Below are positions 45,867 to 56,405 of a stretch of 64,000 bases of DNA, in pieces. A program made the position numbers and the translations under genes. The notes under the pieces are model-generated. The model had not been told where the DNA came from. It ran no database searches and saw only the letters and a list, made by a program, of their open reading frames with translations. The number at the start of each line of letters is the position of its first letter. Within the stretch, counting starts at the first letter, position 1. Source of the stretch: Endothia cerciana (taxonomy: Eukaryota; Ascomycota; Sordariomycetes; Diaporthales; Cryphonectriaceae); contig JALRMH010000009.1 in the NCBI GenBank assembly GCA_026119935.1, forward strand, positions 1 through 64,000. Reading direction: 5' to 3'.

Positions 45867-47534
45867 CAGCAACGGGCAGTGCTCGGGGTGGAGGTGCGCA
45901 TGGACGGCCATCGCAGGAACGCCTGTCGACTAACACATCCTTCTCCCGTCTTGCAGACAAGAACCCAGACGACCCGACCGCCCACGAGAAGTTCCAGGCC
46001 ATCGGCGAAGCCTACCAAGTCCTCTCCGATTCCGACCTGCGCAAGGCCTACGATAAGTTCGGCAAAGACCATGCTAAACCGCAGGAGGGCTTCGCCGACC
46101 CAGCCGAATTCTTCACCAGCATCTTCGGAGGTGACGCCTTCGTGGACTGGATCGGCGAGATCGGCCTGTTGAAGGACCTGACCACCACCATGGATATCAC
46201 CATGACCCCAGAGGAGGAGGAGGAGCTGGCTGCAGCCGCCGCAGCCGCCGATACCGACGCGGAGTTCCCGGGCACCGAGGACGCCGTCAGGGAGAGCATG
46301 AAGACAGCAGGGGCCGATGCGCAGAAGACCCCTGCGCCGCCCACCGTCACGGTCGAGACTGAAGCCCCCAGCGAGAAGCCATCCACAACAGGCGCCGCCG
46401 CCGCACCTGCTCCCGCGCCCGGCCTGGTACCCTCTGGGGCCAGTCCCTCGCGCACTCCCTCCCCGGCCCCCAGCGGCACGTCGACGCCCAGAAGGCAGGG
46501 AATCCCCATCCGGCCCGCCATTATGGACCGGCCCTCTGACGAGGTGGCGCCGGGCTCGCAGGGCGGCGACTCATCGCTGCACAAGAAGGACAAGGACAAG
46601 AAGAAGGCCGGCCTGACCAAGGAGCAGCGGGAGAAGCTGGCAGAGTACGAAAAGGAGCGCGCGCGCGTGCGCCAGGAGCGTGTGGATACCCTCGCCAGAA
46701 AGCTCCTGGACCGCATATCGGTATGGACGGAGACGGACAAGGGTCGCGACGTCACCAGTGCGTTCCAGGAGAAGATACGGCTCGAGGTGGAAAACCTGAA
46801 GATGGAGTCCTTCGGCATCGATATCCTGCACGCCATCGGACAGACGTACCTGTCCAAGGCCACAAACCTGCTCAAGTCACAAAAATTGTTCGGCATCGGC
46901 GGCTTCTTCGGCCGGATGAAGGATAAGGGCACCATCGTCAAGGAGACGTGGAACACCATCTCCAGCGCCATCGACGCCCAACAGACCATGGAGGAGATGA
47001 GCCGGATGGAGGAGCAGGGTGGCGAGGAGTGGACGGACGAGAGGAAGATGGAGTACGAGAGGCGGGTGACGGGCAAGATCCTAAACGCGGCATGGCGCGG
47101 CAGCAAGTTCGAGATCCAGAGCGTGCTGCGCGAGGTTTGCGATACGGTGTTGAACGACAAGAAGGTGTCACTGAACAAGAGGCTGGAGCGGGCACAGGCC
47201 ATGGTTATCATCGGCGAGATATGTGCAAAGGTACGTCCACCTCGATAAACGCCCCCACCCCCTTCTTCCCGGCCCCAGGCATTCGGGGGACAAGACTGAC
47301 CGGTATTCGGCGAGACAGGCACAGAGAAGTCCCGAGGAGGAAGGGGACTTCATGGCATTTGAGCAGCTGGTGGCGGAGGCGACGATCAAGAAGGAGAAGG
47401 AGAAGGAGAAGGAGAAGGAGAAGGAGAAGGAGAAGGAGAAGGAGAAGGAGAAGGAGAAGGAGAAGGAGGAGCGGAAGAAGAAGCACAAGCACTCCCACGG
47501 AAAAGGAAGCCCTGAACCGGCGAGCGCATCTTAG
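45702..47534 (+). CDS. DnaJ protein with DnaJ-X domain (Caj1/Djp1 type)
   Basis: There are three exons, 45702-45807, 45957-47230 and 47319-47534, giving 531 residues. Introns open GTATGC and GTACGT. The J domain covers residues 1-70, with YYDVLGVQPTATDLEIKKAYRKMAMVHHPDKNPD. The HPD motif that stimulates Hsp70 is created across intron 1. An acidic, Ala/Pro-rich linker follows (about 110-230). The DnaJ-X domain then runs from about residue 240 to 460: LARKLLDRISVWTETDKG, ILHAIGQTYLSKATNLLKSQKLFGIGGFFGRMKDKG, KILNAAWRGSKFEIQSVLREVCDTVL. Relatives include yeast Caj1 and Djp1, cytosolic co-chaperones. The C-terminus has a pure Lys-Glu dipeptide run of about 12 units, then KKKHKHSHGK, both unusual for the family. 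Confidence 0.92.
45812..45860. repeat. (CAG)n(CGG)n in DnaJ intron 1
   Basis: Five or six CAG units run directly into about eleven CGG units, beginning four bases after the donor site and lying wholly within the intron. Confidence 0.9.
47391..47467. repeat. (GAGAAG)n array coding for Lys-Glu run
   Basis: About a dozen tandem hexamers in the last exon of the DnaJ gene, in frame with the coding sequence. Confidence 0.9.
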
Positions 47535-48291
47535 AAGAGCTCTTCCGCCACGCACAATGATGCGGTTGACTGGTAGCAGGATGGGTTCAACAACCGCTTC
47601 TGTATCCCAGTCAGCCGGCAAGGACGACATCTAGAGTAGAGCTCCGGGTTGTGCCCGAGCCATCGATGGGACGGGGCAAGGCGAAAGAGGTGAACGGCTA
47701 CAGGAATGGGCACCCTTGACAATGCATGGGCTATATTACGCCTCTGAACCACCTTGCTAGAAAGCTCCCGATACAGGTCTATCGCTGGAATGCATGGTAC
47801 AGAGCAAGGAGAGACACACCCGTTGTACTGAAGAGATGGATGGAGTGCACGTGACAGCGTGGAGGAATCAGACCCCACTCTAAAGTCGCGGTCCAGGCTC
47901 GGTGACGTTTCCTGACGCGACCCCCTGTACCGTGCAGCCTGCCCAGCACAAGGCAGGCCATACACGCCTCCAAGACCTCTCTCTGCCTGCATCTCCACCG
48001 TGCTTGTGACAGGCAGTAAGCACCACAAGGCGTCCCATTTTTTTTGGTCTGTATCCTCGCGCGCACGTTCATTCCATCTTCCGGCATCTGCTCGCTCTGG
48101 AAATGTCTTCTTCAAAATACCATATCGTCAGTTAGCGAGCGCTGCCTCCACGTCAACCCCCCCCTCCCCCCCCACCACCCAAAAAAAACCACCAAAAAAA
48201 CCACCGGTGGGTTCGTACCAGACCAGAACCCACACATGCACCAGCGCAAGGGCCCAACCGCGGCGGCGACAAGAACAACGGAACGACCAAC
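47535..48291. other. Intergenic between DnaJ and Nbs1 genes
   Basis: Contains a T-run (48039-48046) and C/A-rich low complexity (about 48157-48204) in the Nbs1 leader. A 194-codon minus frame (48115-47531) has no recognisable features and is not called. Confidence 0.6.
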
Positions 48292-51133
48292 ATGTGGCTC
48301 CTGGAGACTGACGGGCAAGCCTTTGGAGGTATGTCCATCCCTGAAATGGTCCATTGCGGTCGCACAGCACGCAGTCCAAGACGGCGGCTGATCCAGGTGA
48401 GCCACAGGCAAGAAGCTATGGCTGCGTCCTGGGAAGCGATACCTCCTTGGCAGGACTTCTATGGAAGGTATGTCATCGCCACCCTAGCATGTATAGCACC
48501 CGTGGCTCTCGCTGGCCTGACGCTCGCACAGCTGGCCAGATCTGCATCCCGCACAAGACCATCTCGAGGAAGCACCTGACCATTGAGGTTCCCGAGGTTC
48601 TCCCTGGACAAGGTGTGAGTTCCCGAAGTCCCCTCTTCGATCTGCTTTTCGCAACATCCTAATCATGAGGGATGCACCGCCGCAGGCGGATCCTCGAAGC
48701 CGATCGACCGTCACTCTTGAGGATCTTCAGACAAAGCTCGGGACATGGGTCAATGGACAGCCGATCAAGGGCGAACGGTTCGCCTTGATCGAGGACAACA
48801 ACGCAATCAAGCTCGGTGACTGTGACGAGCTGTTCCGGTAAGCTGTGTCCGGCCCGAGAGGACTTCCGAAGCCCCCGAAGACCCTCTGTCTGACCCGGAT
48901 CGTCCTGTTAGCATCAGGTGGCACCCTGTCGTCATCGGCTTTTCACTGTCCAAGCCTGAACTCGAGCAAGGCGCCTTGGCTCTCATACAAGAGAGACTCG
49001 AACCGATCGATATCAAGTACACTACCGAGCATCGGCTCACCGACGTCACATACGTCGTCAGCAAGAGGAGGAACACATCAAGGGTATTGCAAGCTCTTAT
49101 CAATGGTCAGCTTGTCGTCAGCCAGGCATTCACAGACGCGATAGCTCACGCTGCCACCTTGGAACCCGACGGCAGTGGTGCCGAGACATGCACTTTGGAA
49201 AAGGACTTCGAGGGCAGTTGGCCGGATGCGGCCAAGTACTTACCACCCAGGACTGATGGCCCCGGCGCTGACCAGCCGGACGAGGCCTTCGCGCCTGATG
49301 AAAAGAGAAGAGAGATCTTCGACGGGTACACCTTTATTTTCTATGAGCGCAAGCGGTATGAGGAGCTCTTCCCTGTCCTCGCGAGTGCGAAAGGCAAAGC
49401 CCTTCTGAGAGAGGTCGTTCCCAGAAAGACAGATATAAACGACTTCATTCGCTACGTCAAGGGGATCGCCGGAGAGAAGGGCTTGGGCGAATTTGAAGAT
49501 GGCAGTGAAGGGCGGGGTGTTGTTGTCGTGAGATTTGTGCCACCGGGTGAGACTGAAGATGCAGGATGGTACCTGAACTTCTACAACCAGGTGGCACTTC
49601 GACTGGACCACCGTCCCATTGAGTCACGCGACTTGCTCCCTGCGATACTTGACATCGAGCCCACGCAGTTGAGGAGACCTCTTGAGGTGGAACCCACCCC
49701 TCGGGGGTCAGGTATGGCCCCTCGACCTGTGAACTCCCGGACTGTAGCAGACTAGCTAACTTGCTGCAGCCGTGCAGGATCCCATCTCACCAGGAGAAGG
49801 AGCTGCAGGTAATGCTATGGATGTCGATGAGCCTCGGGAAGGTTCAGTAGTCGAGGAATCACCCCCTCCGCCACCACGACCAGCCCGTAAGGGCCGTCAA
49901 CGACCTGCGCCCAAGAGCAGATTCAAGGGTTTCGACGTCGGCTCGGACAGTGACAACGATGATGGGCCACCCGTGACTGGACAGCCGAGTGCACCCGCGG
50001 AGGAATCGCAGGGAATGTTCATGACGCAGCCAGAAGATGTCCCGGGCCGGACGCAGCAATTAAGAGCGGCGGTCGCTCCGCAGCGCAAGCGTCACGCTCC
50101 AGAGCGCGACATCATGGAAGAGGTGGCGCCGACAGCCGCACGGATCAAGCGTATGCGCTTGGAAGGGGGTGAGGATCCTCTGCCGGCAGTAGAACAGACC
50201 CCTCCACCTGCCGAGGAGGACGAGGTACCGGAATCATCTCCTCGCAGGGGAAAGACCAGGGCCCAAACGACCATCAAGACCACAAAGGGTCACAAATCTA
50301 AGAAGACTGCTGAGGAGTCTGGTGACGAGCTTCTTGACCAGTTCATCCAGGCCGGCCAGGAAGAAGAAGCGCAGAGACAGGCCGAGGATGAGCTTCTCCG
50401 CCGCCAGCTCAACGAGGGCGAGATCAATTTCAAGGATATCCGGGACTCCACGACTATACAGCCCATAGAGATCCGACGGCGGCCGGGTCAGAGAACGCAA
50501 GATCAGGATACTGAAGAGAGGAGGTGGGATCCGAAATGGAACGGGCTCAAGAATTTCAAGAAATTCCGAAAGCAAGGCGATAAGCAGGCGCGCTCACTGG
50601 CCAAAGTCATCATTTCACTGGAACCTGTCAGGACGAAGGAATACGGGATCGGAGACGACTACTGGCTGCAGAACCCGCAGAAGCAGAAGAAGGGCAACAC
50701 GCAGAGCCAGAGCGCCTCGCAGAGACATGCCGGGAGCCTGACCAGGACCGCGAGAGGCCAGCCGGAGAGGGCAAGCCAGGCCATTGTGATCGGCAGCGAC
50801 AGCGATGAGGATGCTGGCGTGAACCACGTTGACAACTCGCCATTACCAGACGTGATGGAGATGGACTCTGCCGAGCCGTCCCGTTCGCGCAAGGGCAAGG
50901 CGGCGGCGCAGGCGGGCACACAACAAAGCCAGGCGGCCAGGAAGCAGACGCGTGCGTCCACGCAGACGGCGCCCAGCAAGCGAGCGGCACCGGAAGCACC
51001 GGCAGCGGAAAAGCCGGCCAAGAGGCGCGCGACGCGCGCAACGCGGGCGACCAGAGCAACGCAGGAAGATAGCGATGAGGACGAGGACAGTGAGGACGGC
51101 AGCTTGAGCTTTAGGTTCGGCAAGCGGAAGTGA
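48292..51133 (+). CDS. nbs1: Nbs1/Xrs2-type DNA double-strand-break repair protein
   Basis: There are six exons: 48292-48328, 48408-48467, 48532-48614, 48686-48837, 48912-49711 and 49770-51133, giving 831 residues. All introns are GT-AG and in phase. The FHA domain (about residues 1-100) shows MWLLETDG, LRPGKRYLLGR, KTISRKHLTIEV and LGTWVNG, the phosphothreonine-binding loops. A BRCT-like region follows (RLTDVTYVVSKRRNTSRVLQALINGQLVVSQAF). The middle is disordered. The Mre11-binding motif is clear as WNGLKNFKKFRK (about residue 640), and the acidic C-terminus SDEDEDSEDGSLSFRFGKRK fits the Tel1/ATM-recruiting tail. Nbs1 joins Mre11 and Rad50 in the nuclear MRN complex for break sensing and end resection. 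Lys/Arg/Ala-Thr repeats (RATRATRATRATQ) precede the tail. Confidence 0.93.
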
Positions 51134-51377
51134 ACCGTCGACGCAACAGGTGACGTGCACATTATGCAAGGTGGGAGTGGGCCTCGGTCCTGGAGGGGTA
51201 TCTTCATTCGCAGTCGTCCGGTGGCTCTATCTCTATAGCTAGCTGGTGCTGTGTAGCGTAACGTCTATGATGCATCTAAATCCGGTCTCAATCCAGAGCA
51301 GACCCAGTGCCGAGGTCTGCCTCGTCCCTCCATGCGCGTCCAGACCATATATGCCAATACCATGCCCGAGGCGTCGC

Positions 51378-52643
51378 TCAATCCATCTCCTCCATCGTGT
51401 TGGCAGAATCATGCTCCTCGACCAGCAACCCAATCAGGCACGACTGCAGCATGGTCTCGTAATTGACCCAGGGATGGACCTCGGCGAACAGCCTGGTGCC
51501 GTCCTTGCCCGCGCCCCTGAGCAGCTCGGGCCTGCCGCCGGGATGAAAGGGGACGTAAGGGGTGACGTTGTAGACCTTGCCGCCATAGGCAGTCCAGGCG
51601 TCCCGGCCCTTGCGGCCGTTCTGCTGGCGCAGCATGCTCGGGGTGACGCGCAGGTAGGGGGTATCGGGGGGTAGGCCGCGCAGGTCGGAGGTGGGCGACT
51701 GGGCGAGGCGCGCCCAGTCGAGGGGGGAGTGGCCCGGCTCGAGGGTGACCTGTCTCGAGGGCTTCTTGGGGATGGAGGTGGCCGTGGGAGGGGGGAACAG
51801 GCTGCTGGAGGAGGCGGAGGCGGAGGCGGGGGCGGGGGCGGTAGTGGTAGGCGCGCCGCGCCGGGGTATGGGGAGGGTACGCCCGCGTGTTGGTGCCGGG
51901 CTGGAGGTCAGGTTCAGGGTGGGTATGCGCCGTGGTGATGAGGACGCCCTGGGCTGGGGAATGCCGCTCGGCCTCGGGCGGTTGTTGATGGTTGGTAGGG
52001 GCGGCGGGGGCATGAGGTCGGATGCGGCCCTGGGTGGTTCGGGCGCGAGGTTCAGCTGCGGTGTCGGCGTCGTTGCGACAGAGGGCGCCGACACATATGG
52101 AGACGCCCGGTCCGCCGGGGGGTCTTGGGGTGTCGACGACGTGCCCGGAATGACCAGAACGGGCACGACGTCGTCTCTCGGGGTGGCGGATGCCCTCGGG
52201 GTCGCCTGTCCCTCGTCCTGCGTGCCGCCCGTGCTGACATCCTCCAGGGAAGGGTCCGTGACCTCGATGAGGAGCCCCTCTGCTATCGGCGCGGGTCCAG
52301 CAGACACGCCCTCTCCAACCCGCCGCCGTGCTTCCTGACCGGGAGGTTGCGATATGGTCGGTGGCGAGGGCCTGGGTGCGCCATCCTCTTCCCGCCCGAT
52401 GTCCTCACCACCCTTGGGGGCTCCTGGGTGGGATGTCTCCTTGATGGCCGGCCGTGGAGCAGGGCCGCCGAGCAGCCCCTTCTGGCCCAGGCTGCCCAAG
52501 AACCTGGGCAGCCATGCAGGGGGCCGCAGACAGACGAGGAGGACGGAGGCGACGATGAGGGAGATTCCGATCAACGCCATGGCAGGCAGGGAAGAGAGAG
52601 GGGGGGGGGGTTGCGGAGGGCTCTCGTTGGACTGGAATGTCAT
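51378..52643 (-). CDS. Cytochrome b5-like heme-binding membrane protein (Irc21-like)
   Basis: A single exon of 421 residues. A hydrophobic helix at about 22-42 (MALIGISLIVASVLLVCL) gives an N-terminal anchor. A long proline/serine-rich disordered region (45-320) follows. The C-terminal 100 residues form a cytochrome b5-type domain: LRVTPSMLRQQNGRKGRDAWTAYGGKVYNVTPYVPFHPGGRPELL, with axial His in HPGG and the second His in FAEVHPWVNYE. The pattern LRVTPSMLxQH-like...DAWTA fits the Irc21/Oca8 group, in which the domain is C-terminal and preceded by disorder. It is probably an electron carrier at the ER or another membrane; the redox partner is unknown. A second ATG 21 codons in (52580) is possible. 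The gene is convergent with nbs1, 244 bp away. Confidence 0.88.
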   Translation of the reverse strand: MTFQSNESPPQPPPPLSSLPAMALIGISLIVASVLLVCLRPPAWLPRFLGSLGQKGLLGGPAPRPAIKETSHPGAPKGGEDIGREEDGAPRPSPPTISQPPGQEARRRVGEGVSAGPAPIAEGLLIEVTDPSLEDVSTGGTQDEGQATPRASATPRDDVVPVLVIPGTSSTPQDPPADRASPYVSAPSVATTPTPQLNLAPEPPRAASDLMPPPPLPTINNRPRPSGIPQPRASSSPRRIPTLNLTSSPAPTRGRTLPIPRRGAPTTTAPAPASASASSSSLFPPPTATSIPKKPSRQVTLEPGHSPLDWARLAQSPTSDLRGLPPDTPYLRVTPSMLRQQNGRKGRDAWTAYGGKVYNVTPYVPFHPGGRPELLRGAGKDGTRLFAEVHPWVNYETMLQSCLIGLLVEEHDSANTMEEMD

Positions 52644-54210
52644 GGGCGCATGTCGCGAGTGGTGAGTGCTTAGCTAGTCAGCCTGCACATCGAGGACAGA
52701 ACCCTGGAAGGTTTTCGATGTTCAGCCTGCCCCACTACCATAGTACATACCACCACGGCAGTCATGGGCACCTGATTTAGATATGACAGGGCGCTATAGG
52801 GGCAGGGATAGCAGGGGTTGGGGGGGTATTAGGTACTACATGGTATGTAAACTTGGGGGGATGGGGGGGTTCGTCCCGCGGCAGGATGTCAACCCTTCCA
52901 GAGATTCCTTCCAGAAGGGCAAGGATGAACCCTCGCAGCCAGAAACGCGTCGAGATTGGACGGAGGAGGGGCGTAAACAAAGGCCATATATACAGATGTA
53001 TACGATGTAGTGGTATAAACATACCAGGCCAGCAAGGGAAAGGTCTGACCCTGAGGGTTTGCTACTATGTACATGGTTAATACGGTCGAGTCACCATCTC
53101 ACATCCACTGAACCTCTATCTACTCGGCAGGAGATGGACAGCCAAGAAGAAGAAGAAGAAGAGGAAGTACTCGAGACTGAAGCGTAGAGGGAGATACCAA
53201 CAAAAACCAGAAAAAAAAAAAAAAAAAAAAAAAAAAAGGAAGAAGAAGGAAAAAAAGAGGGCTCAAGGGTCAGGTAAAAGTAACGCAGACACAAAAGGGG
53301 CGGGAAAAGGAGGACAAAGGCTCTGCCATGCATGCCCCGTCGCCCCGCCCCGCCCTGCCCTACTTATTCTCGTTTCTCTCCAATCCTGAAGAGATCCACA
53401 TCCAATTAACGAGGATGACAGGCAGCCTCGGGTCCTCGAGCCTTGAGGATTGGGAAACTGACGGATCTCTTGGAACCGCGTGCGAGCTGGGCTCCAGCGG
53501 AGGGCAGGTAATATCCGGGGCCATTCGTAATAAATATACTACTATGTAGTAGATGTTAACTGTGTACCATACCATGTACTATGGTACCCACGGTAGTAGT
53601 GCGGTCGAGGACGAGAACGGCCAAGGGTGAAGGTGGAGGAGGACAGGAGAAGAAGAATGAGGGGGGAGGAGGCTGGATAGTACTGCTGCATAGTACATAG
53701 CATGTGGTAGGTCGTCAATCACCACGTACTACGTATGTATCTGTACCATAATACCTTGGCAGCGGACCCTCCCCCCCCCCCCCAAACCCCGGGTACAGCA
53801 GGTCAGTAACCCTGTCACCTGTAGACGACGAGGTCCCATTACACCCGCTCCCGCCTGCACTGCGGTTCCCTCGCAACCAACCATTCCAATCTCTCCACCA
53901 CCACACATCACGACCAAGCACCACCTGCAACCACCACGAGGGGAAGACCCGCGATCGCCTCCTCACCACGAACTCTGCCCTGCACGGCCTGCCGCCGCAG
54001 CTGCAAAACCCCCTCCTCCTGTCTGCGGAGGACGACAAGACCTACCGCGCGCATCCGATCGGGGGTAGCCCACACGCCACGCCTATTCCGAATCGCCGTT
54101 CCCGTCGCTGCTTTCGTCACCACGTCCTCCTGCTGCCCTACACCGACTTCCATCTCGTGCTGCCAACCGCCCCCTCGACTTGGGCGAGCCCACATTGCTT
54201 ACCCGGCAAG
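52644..54210. other. Divergent upstream region of cytochrome b5-like and FxYA-protein genes
   Basis: Contains a 27-A run (53211-53237) preceded by GAAGAA repeats, a 13-C run (53771-53783) and several CCATAGTAC/GTACTATGG-like palindromic words near 52737, 53575 and 53690. A long pyrimidine-rich leader leads to the next gene. No gene is recognised. Confidence 0.6.
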
Positions 54211-54228
54211 ATGCTACCGACAAGATGA
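54211..54228 (+). promoter_or_regulatory. Upstream ORF overlapping the start codon of the next gene
   Basis: A five-codon ORF (M-L-P-T-R-stop) has its TGA overlapping the downstream ATG as ATGA at 54225-54228. Both ATGs have an A at -3. Such an arrangement could regulate translation by termination-reinitiation. Confidence 0.55.
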
Positions 54229-56405
54229 GGAACCTGAATACCTCCCGCTCCTCCACCAACAGAGAGCCGCCCGCGGCCTCCTCGTCGCCGTCGTTGTCCT
54301 CCTCCTCCTCCTCCACCACCACCACCACCACCACCGCCAGGGTGCCGTACGATCGCTCCAGTCCCATGGCCCCCTCCGCATCACGCCAGCAGCCCCAGGC
54401 GCCCACCTTGGCCAGGAGGGCACACATCACACCCAAGCTGTCCGCTGCCACTGCTGCCAGGCCGGCTCCCACCTCTGCCCCCCAGCGACAGACCGTCACC
54501 CTCGCCACTCCCGCCCCCCGCAGGTCGGCTCGCCCGCCGCCCGAGTCCGTCAACGGCCGCGTGAGCGCCACTGGCGGCGTCGTCGGTACAAACAGCAGCA
54601 AGAGGGAACCGCTCGGCGCCAGCAGGGACGACCATGCCCCGCCGGCCGCCAACTTCCTGCACAACAGCGCCACGCCCAGGGCCGGCTCCAGGCCCGTTCG
54701 CGTCAGCAGCGCCCATGGCTCCCCCAGTCCCGCCGATGCGTCAGCGGATGCTTGGGACAGCCGCTCGGGTCTGTCCCTGTCGGCCTCGGGGTTGGATGCC
54801 GACCTCCTCACGAGACAGAATGGCTCGCCCGCGGTGAATCGCGATTCCAAGTTCTTCTACGCGAGCGATGCCCCGAAGGGTGCCCAGCCCGCTGCACAGT
54901 CCAGACCCCCGCCGCCACAGCAGAAGGGGCCGACGTTCTTCTACGCCAATGGGGACAACCTGCCCCCCAAGTCCAGCCCGAACGTGACATCCCCGGCGCC
55001 GTGCTCCCCCACGCTGGCCGCGCCCTCCCAGGACCCTCTGGCCAGCAGGTTTCTGTACGCCAATGGGACCCTGGATTTGAATCCCAGCCTCATGACCTCC
55101 GGGTCCGGCTCCGCCGTGTCGACGAGCTCGAGGGCGGCCTCGGGGAGGTCAGGGAACGGTTCTCAGTCGCCCGCCTTTGCGCCTCCGAGGGCGCCCTCAC
55201 CGCCCAAGCCCACACCTCAGCCTCATGCCCCGACCCAGAGCTCGACCGGCCCGACCATAGCTGAGCGGCGCAGTACAGCCGCGTCAGCGCCCCATCTGGG
55301 CCAGAACGGCGCCAGCCTGCGGCGCATCAGCTCCGAGGCGCCCCCGAGGCACTCCTCCGGGCACTCGCGCTCTGGGAGCTTGGTGGCCGAGCCCCCCTCG
55401 GTGGCCAGGGCCTTGGCCCCGAGCCCGCCGGCCGCCTCCCCCATCGCCTCCCCACTCGGCTTCAGCAACCCGGGTCTGTCCATGGCCTCGGTGCTGCAGG
55501 CTGCCGAGGACCTGGCCGACCACGACGACAACGAGAGCACGGTCTCCGGCCTCACCAGCCCCAAGTCAGCCAGTGGCAATGACCCCCTCAACGAGCTCGT
55601 CGCCAACGCGAGACGGGAGCGTAAGGTGCAGGACCTGCAGATCACCAATGCCTCTCTCGAGGCCATCAACCGGACCCTCGAGCGGCAGCTGCGGAAGCAG
55701 ACAAACGAGCTGAGGCGGTTCAAGAGGTTATCCAGGGCGGGCCGGCTCTCCTCCTCGGTCAATACTGCCGCCTCATCCCGCATCGTGTCCGACTCCACAA
55801 CGAGCGAGGACCAGGAGGGCCCGCTCAACAGCCTGAGCCTGTCCGACCTCAGCGAAGAGGATTCGGGACCGGATCCGGAGGATGAGGATCTCGAGTCAGA
55901 GATGTCCGGGTCCGACTCGACGGGCTCCGCACAGACGAGCCCTAGCACGATGGCCGCAGGGGACGCGCGGCATAGGAAACGCGATGAGAAGCGGCTGCAG
56001 GTCGACCTGTCCAAACACCAGCAGCTGCTCGTCGACAGCCAGAAGATGAACCAGAGCCTCAAGAGGTGCCTGGGCTGGACCGAGGAGCTGATCAGGGAGG
56101 GCCAGAGGGCCCTGGCGTACCAGGTCCGGGTCAGCGAGGTCGACGTGGGCGGCCACGCCGCACCCGAGGATGGTGAGAAGCCCTACATCTACGACGGGGC
56201 CGCGCTCTGGGAGCATCACGACCAGAGGCGCAGTGACGAGTTGGACGAGGACGAGGACGAAGAGACGGACGTAAGCGAGCATGGTGATGCGGACGAGACG
56301 ATGCGACTGCGGATCGAACGCCTTCGGCCAGCAGACGGAGCAGACGGCAAACAGACTGCGCAGGACAGGGACAGCGGCATCGTCCTTTCAGGGGACGCTC
56401 CATGA
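54225..56405 (+). CDS. Conserved-looking coiled-coil protein with three F-F/L-Y-A motifs
   Basis: A single exon of 726 residues; the upstream in-frame sequence has a TAG at 54066 and no earlier ATG, which fixes the start. The N-terminal 200 residues are Ser/Thr/Ala/Pro-rich disorder. Three short repeats follow at about residues 208, 236 and 273 (SKFFYASD, PTFFYANG and SRFLYANG), spaced 28-37 residues. A second disordered part leads to PLGFSNPGLSMASVLQAAEDLADHDDNES and a coiled coil at about 453-508 (DPLNELVANARRERKVQDLQITNASLEAINRTLERQLRKQTNELRRFKRL). After an acidic stretch come a helical KHQQLLVDSQKMNQSLKRCLGWTEELIREGQRAL and an acidic tail. I do not recognise the family. The motif repeats and the coiled coil suggest a scaffold or adaptor (inference). 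Confidence 0.82.
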   Translation: MRNLNTSRSSTNREPPAASSSPSLSSSSSSTTTTTTTARVPYDRSSPMAPSASRQQPQAPTLARRAHITPKLSAATAARPAPTSAPQRQTVTLATPAPRRSARPPPESVNGRVSATGGVVGTNSSKREPLGASRDDHAPPAANFLHNSATPRAGSRPVRVSSAHGSPSPADASADAWDSRSGLSLSASGLDADLLTRQNGSPAVNRDSKFFYASDAPKGAQPAAQSRPPPPQQKGPTFFYANGDNLPPKSSPNVTSPAPCSPTLAAPSQDPLASRFLYANGTLDLNPSLMTSGSGSAVSTSSRAASGRSGNGSQSPAFAPPRAPSPPKPTPQPHAPTQSSTGPTIAERRSTAASAPHLGQNGASLRRISSEAPPRHSSGHSRSGSLVAEPPSVARALAPSPPAASPIASPLGFSNPGLSMASVLQAAEDLADHDDNESTVSGLTSPKSASGNDPLNELVANARRERKVQDLQITNASLEAINRTLERQLRKQTNELRRFKRLSRAGRLSSSVNTAASSRIVSDSTTSEDQEGPLNSLSLSDLSEEDSGPDPEDEDLESEMSGSDSTGSAQTSPSTMAAGDARHRKRDEKRLQVDLSKHQQLLVDSQKMNQSLKRCLGWTEELIREGQRALAYQVRVSEVDVGGHAAPEDGEKPYIYDGAALWEHHDQRRSDELDEDEDEETDVSEHGDADETMRLRIERLRPADGADGKQTAQDRDSGIVLSGDAP

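Noticed and set aside
47531..48115. 194-codon minus-strand frame between DnaJ and nbs1
   Set aside because: No recognisable family or repeat. It overlaps the likely 3' end of the DnaJ transcript and the nbs1 leader.
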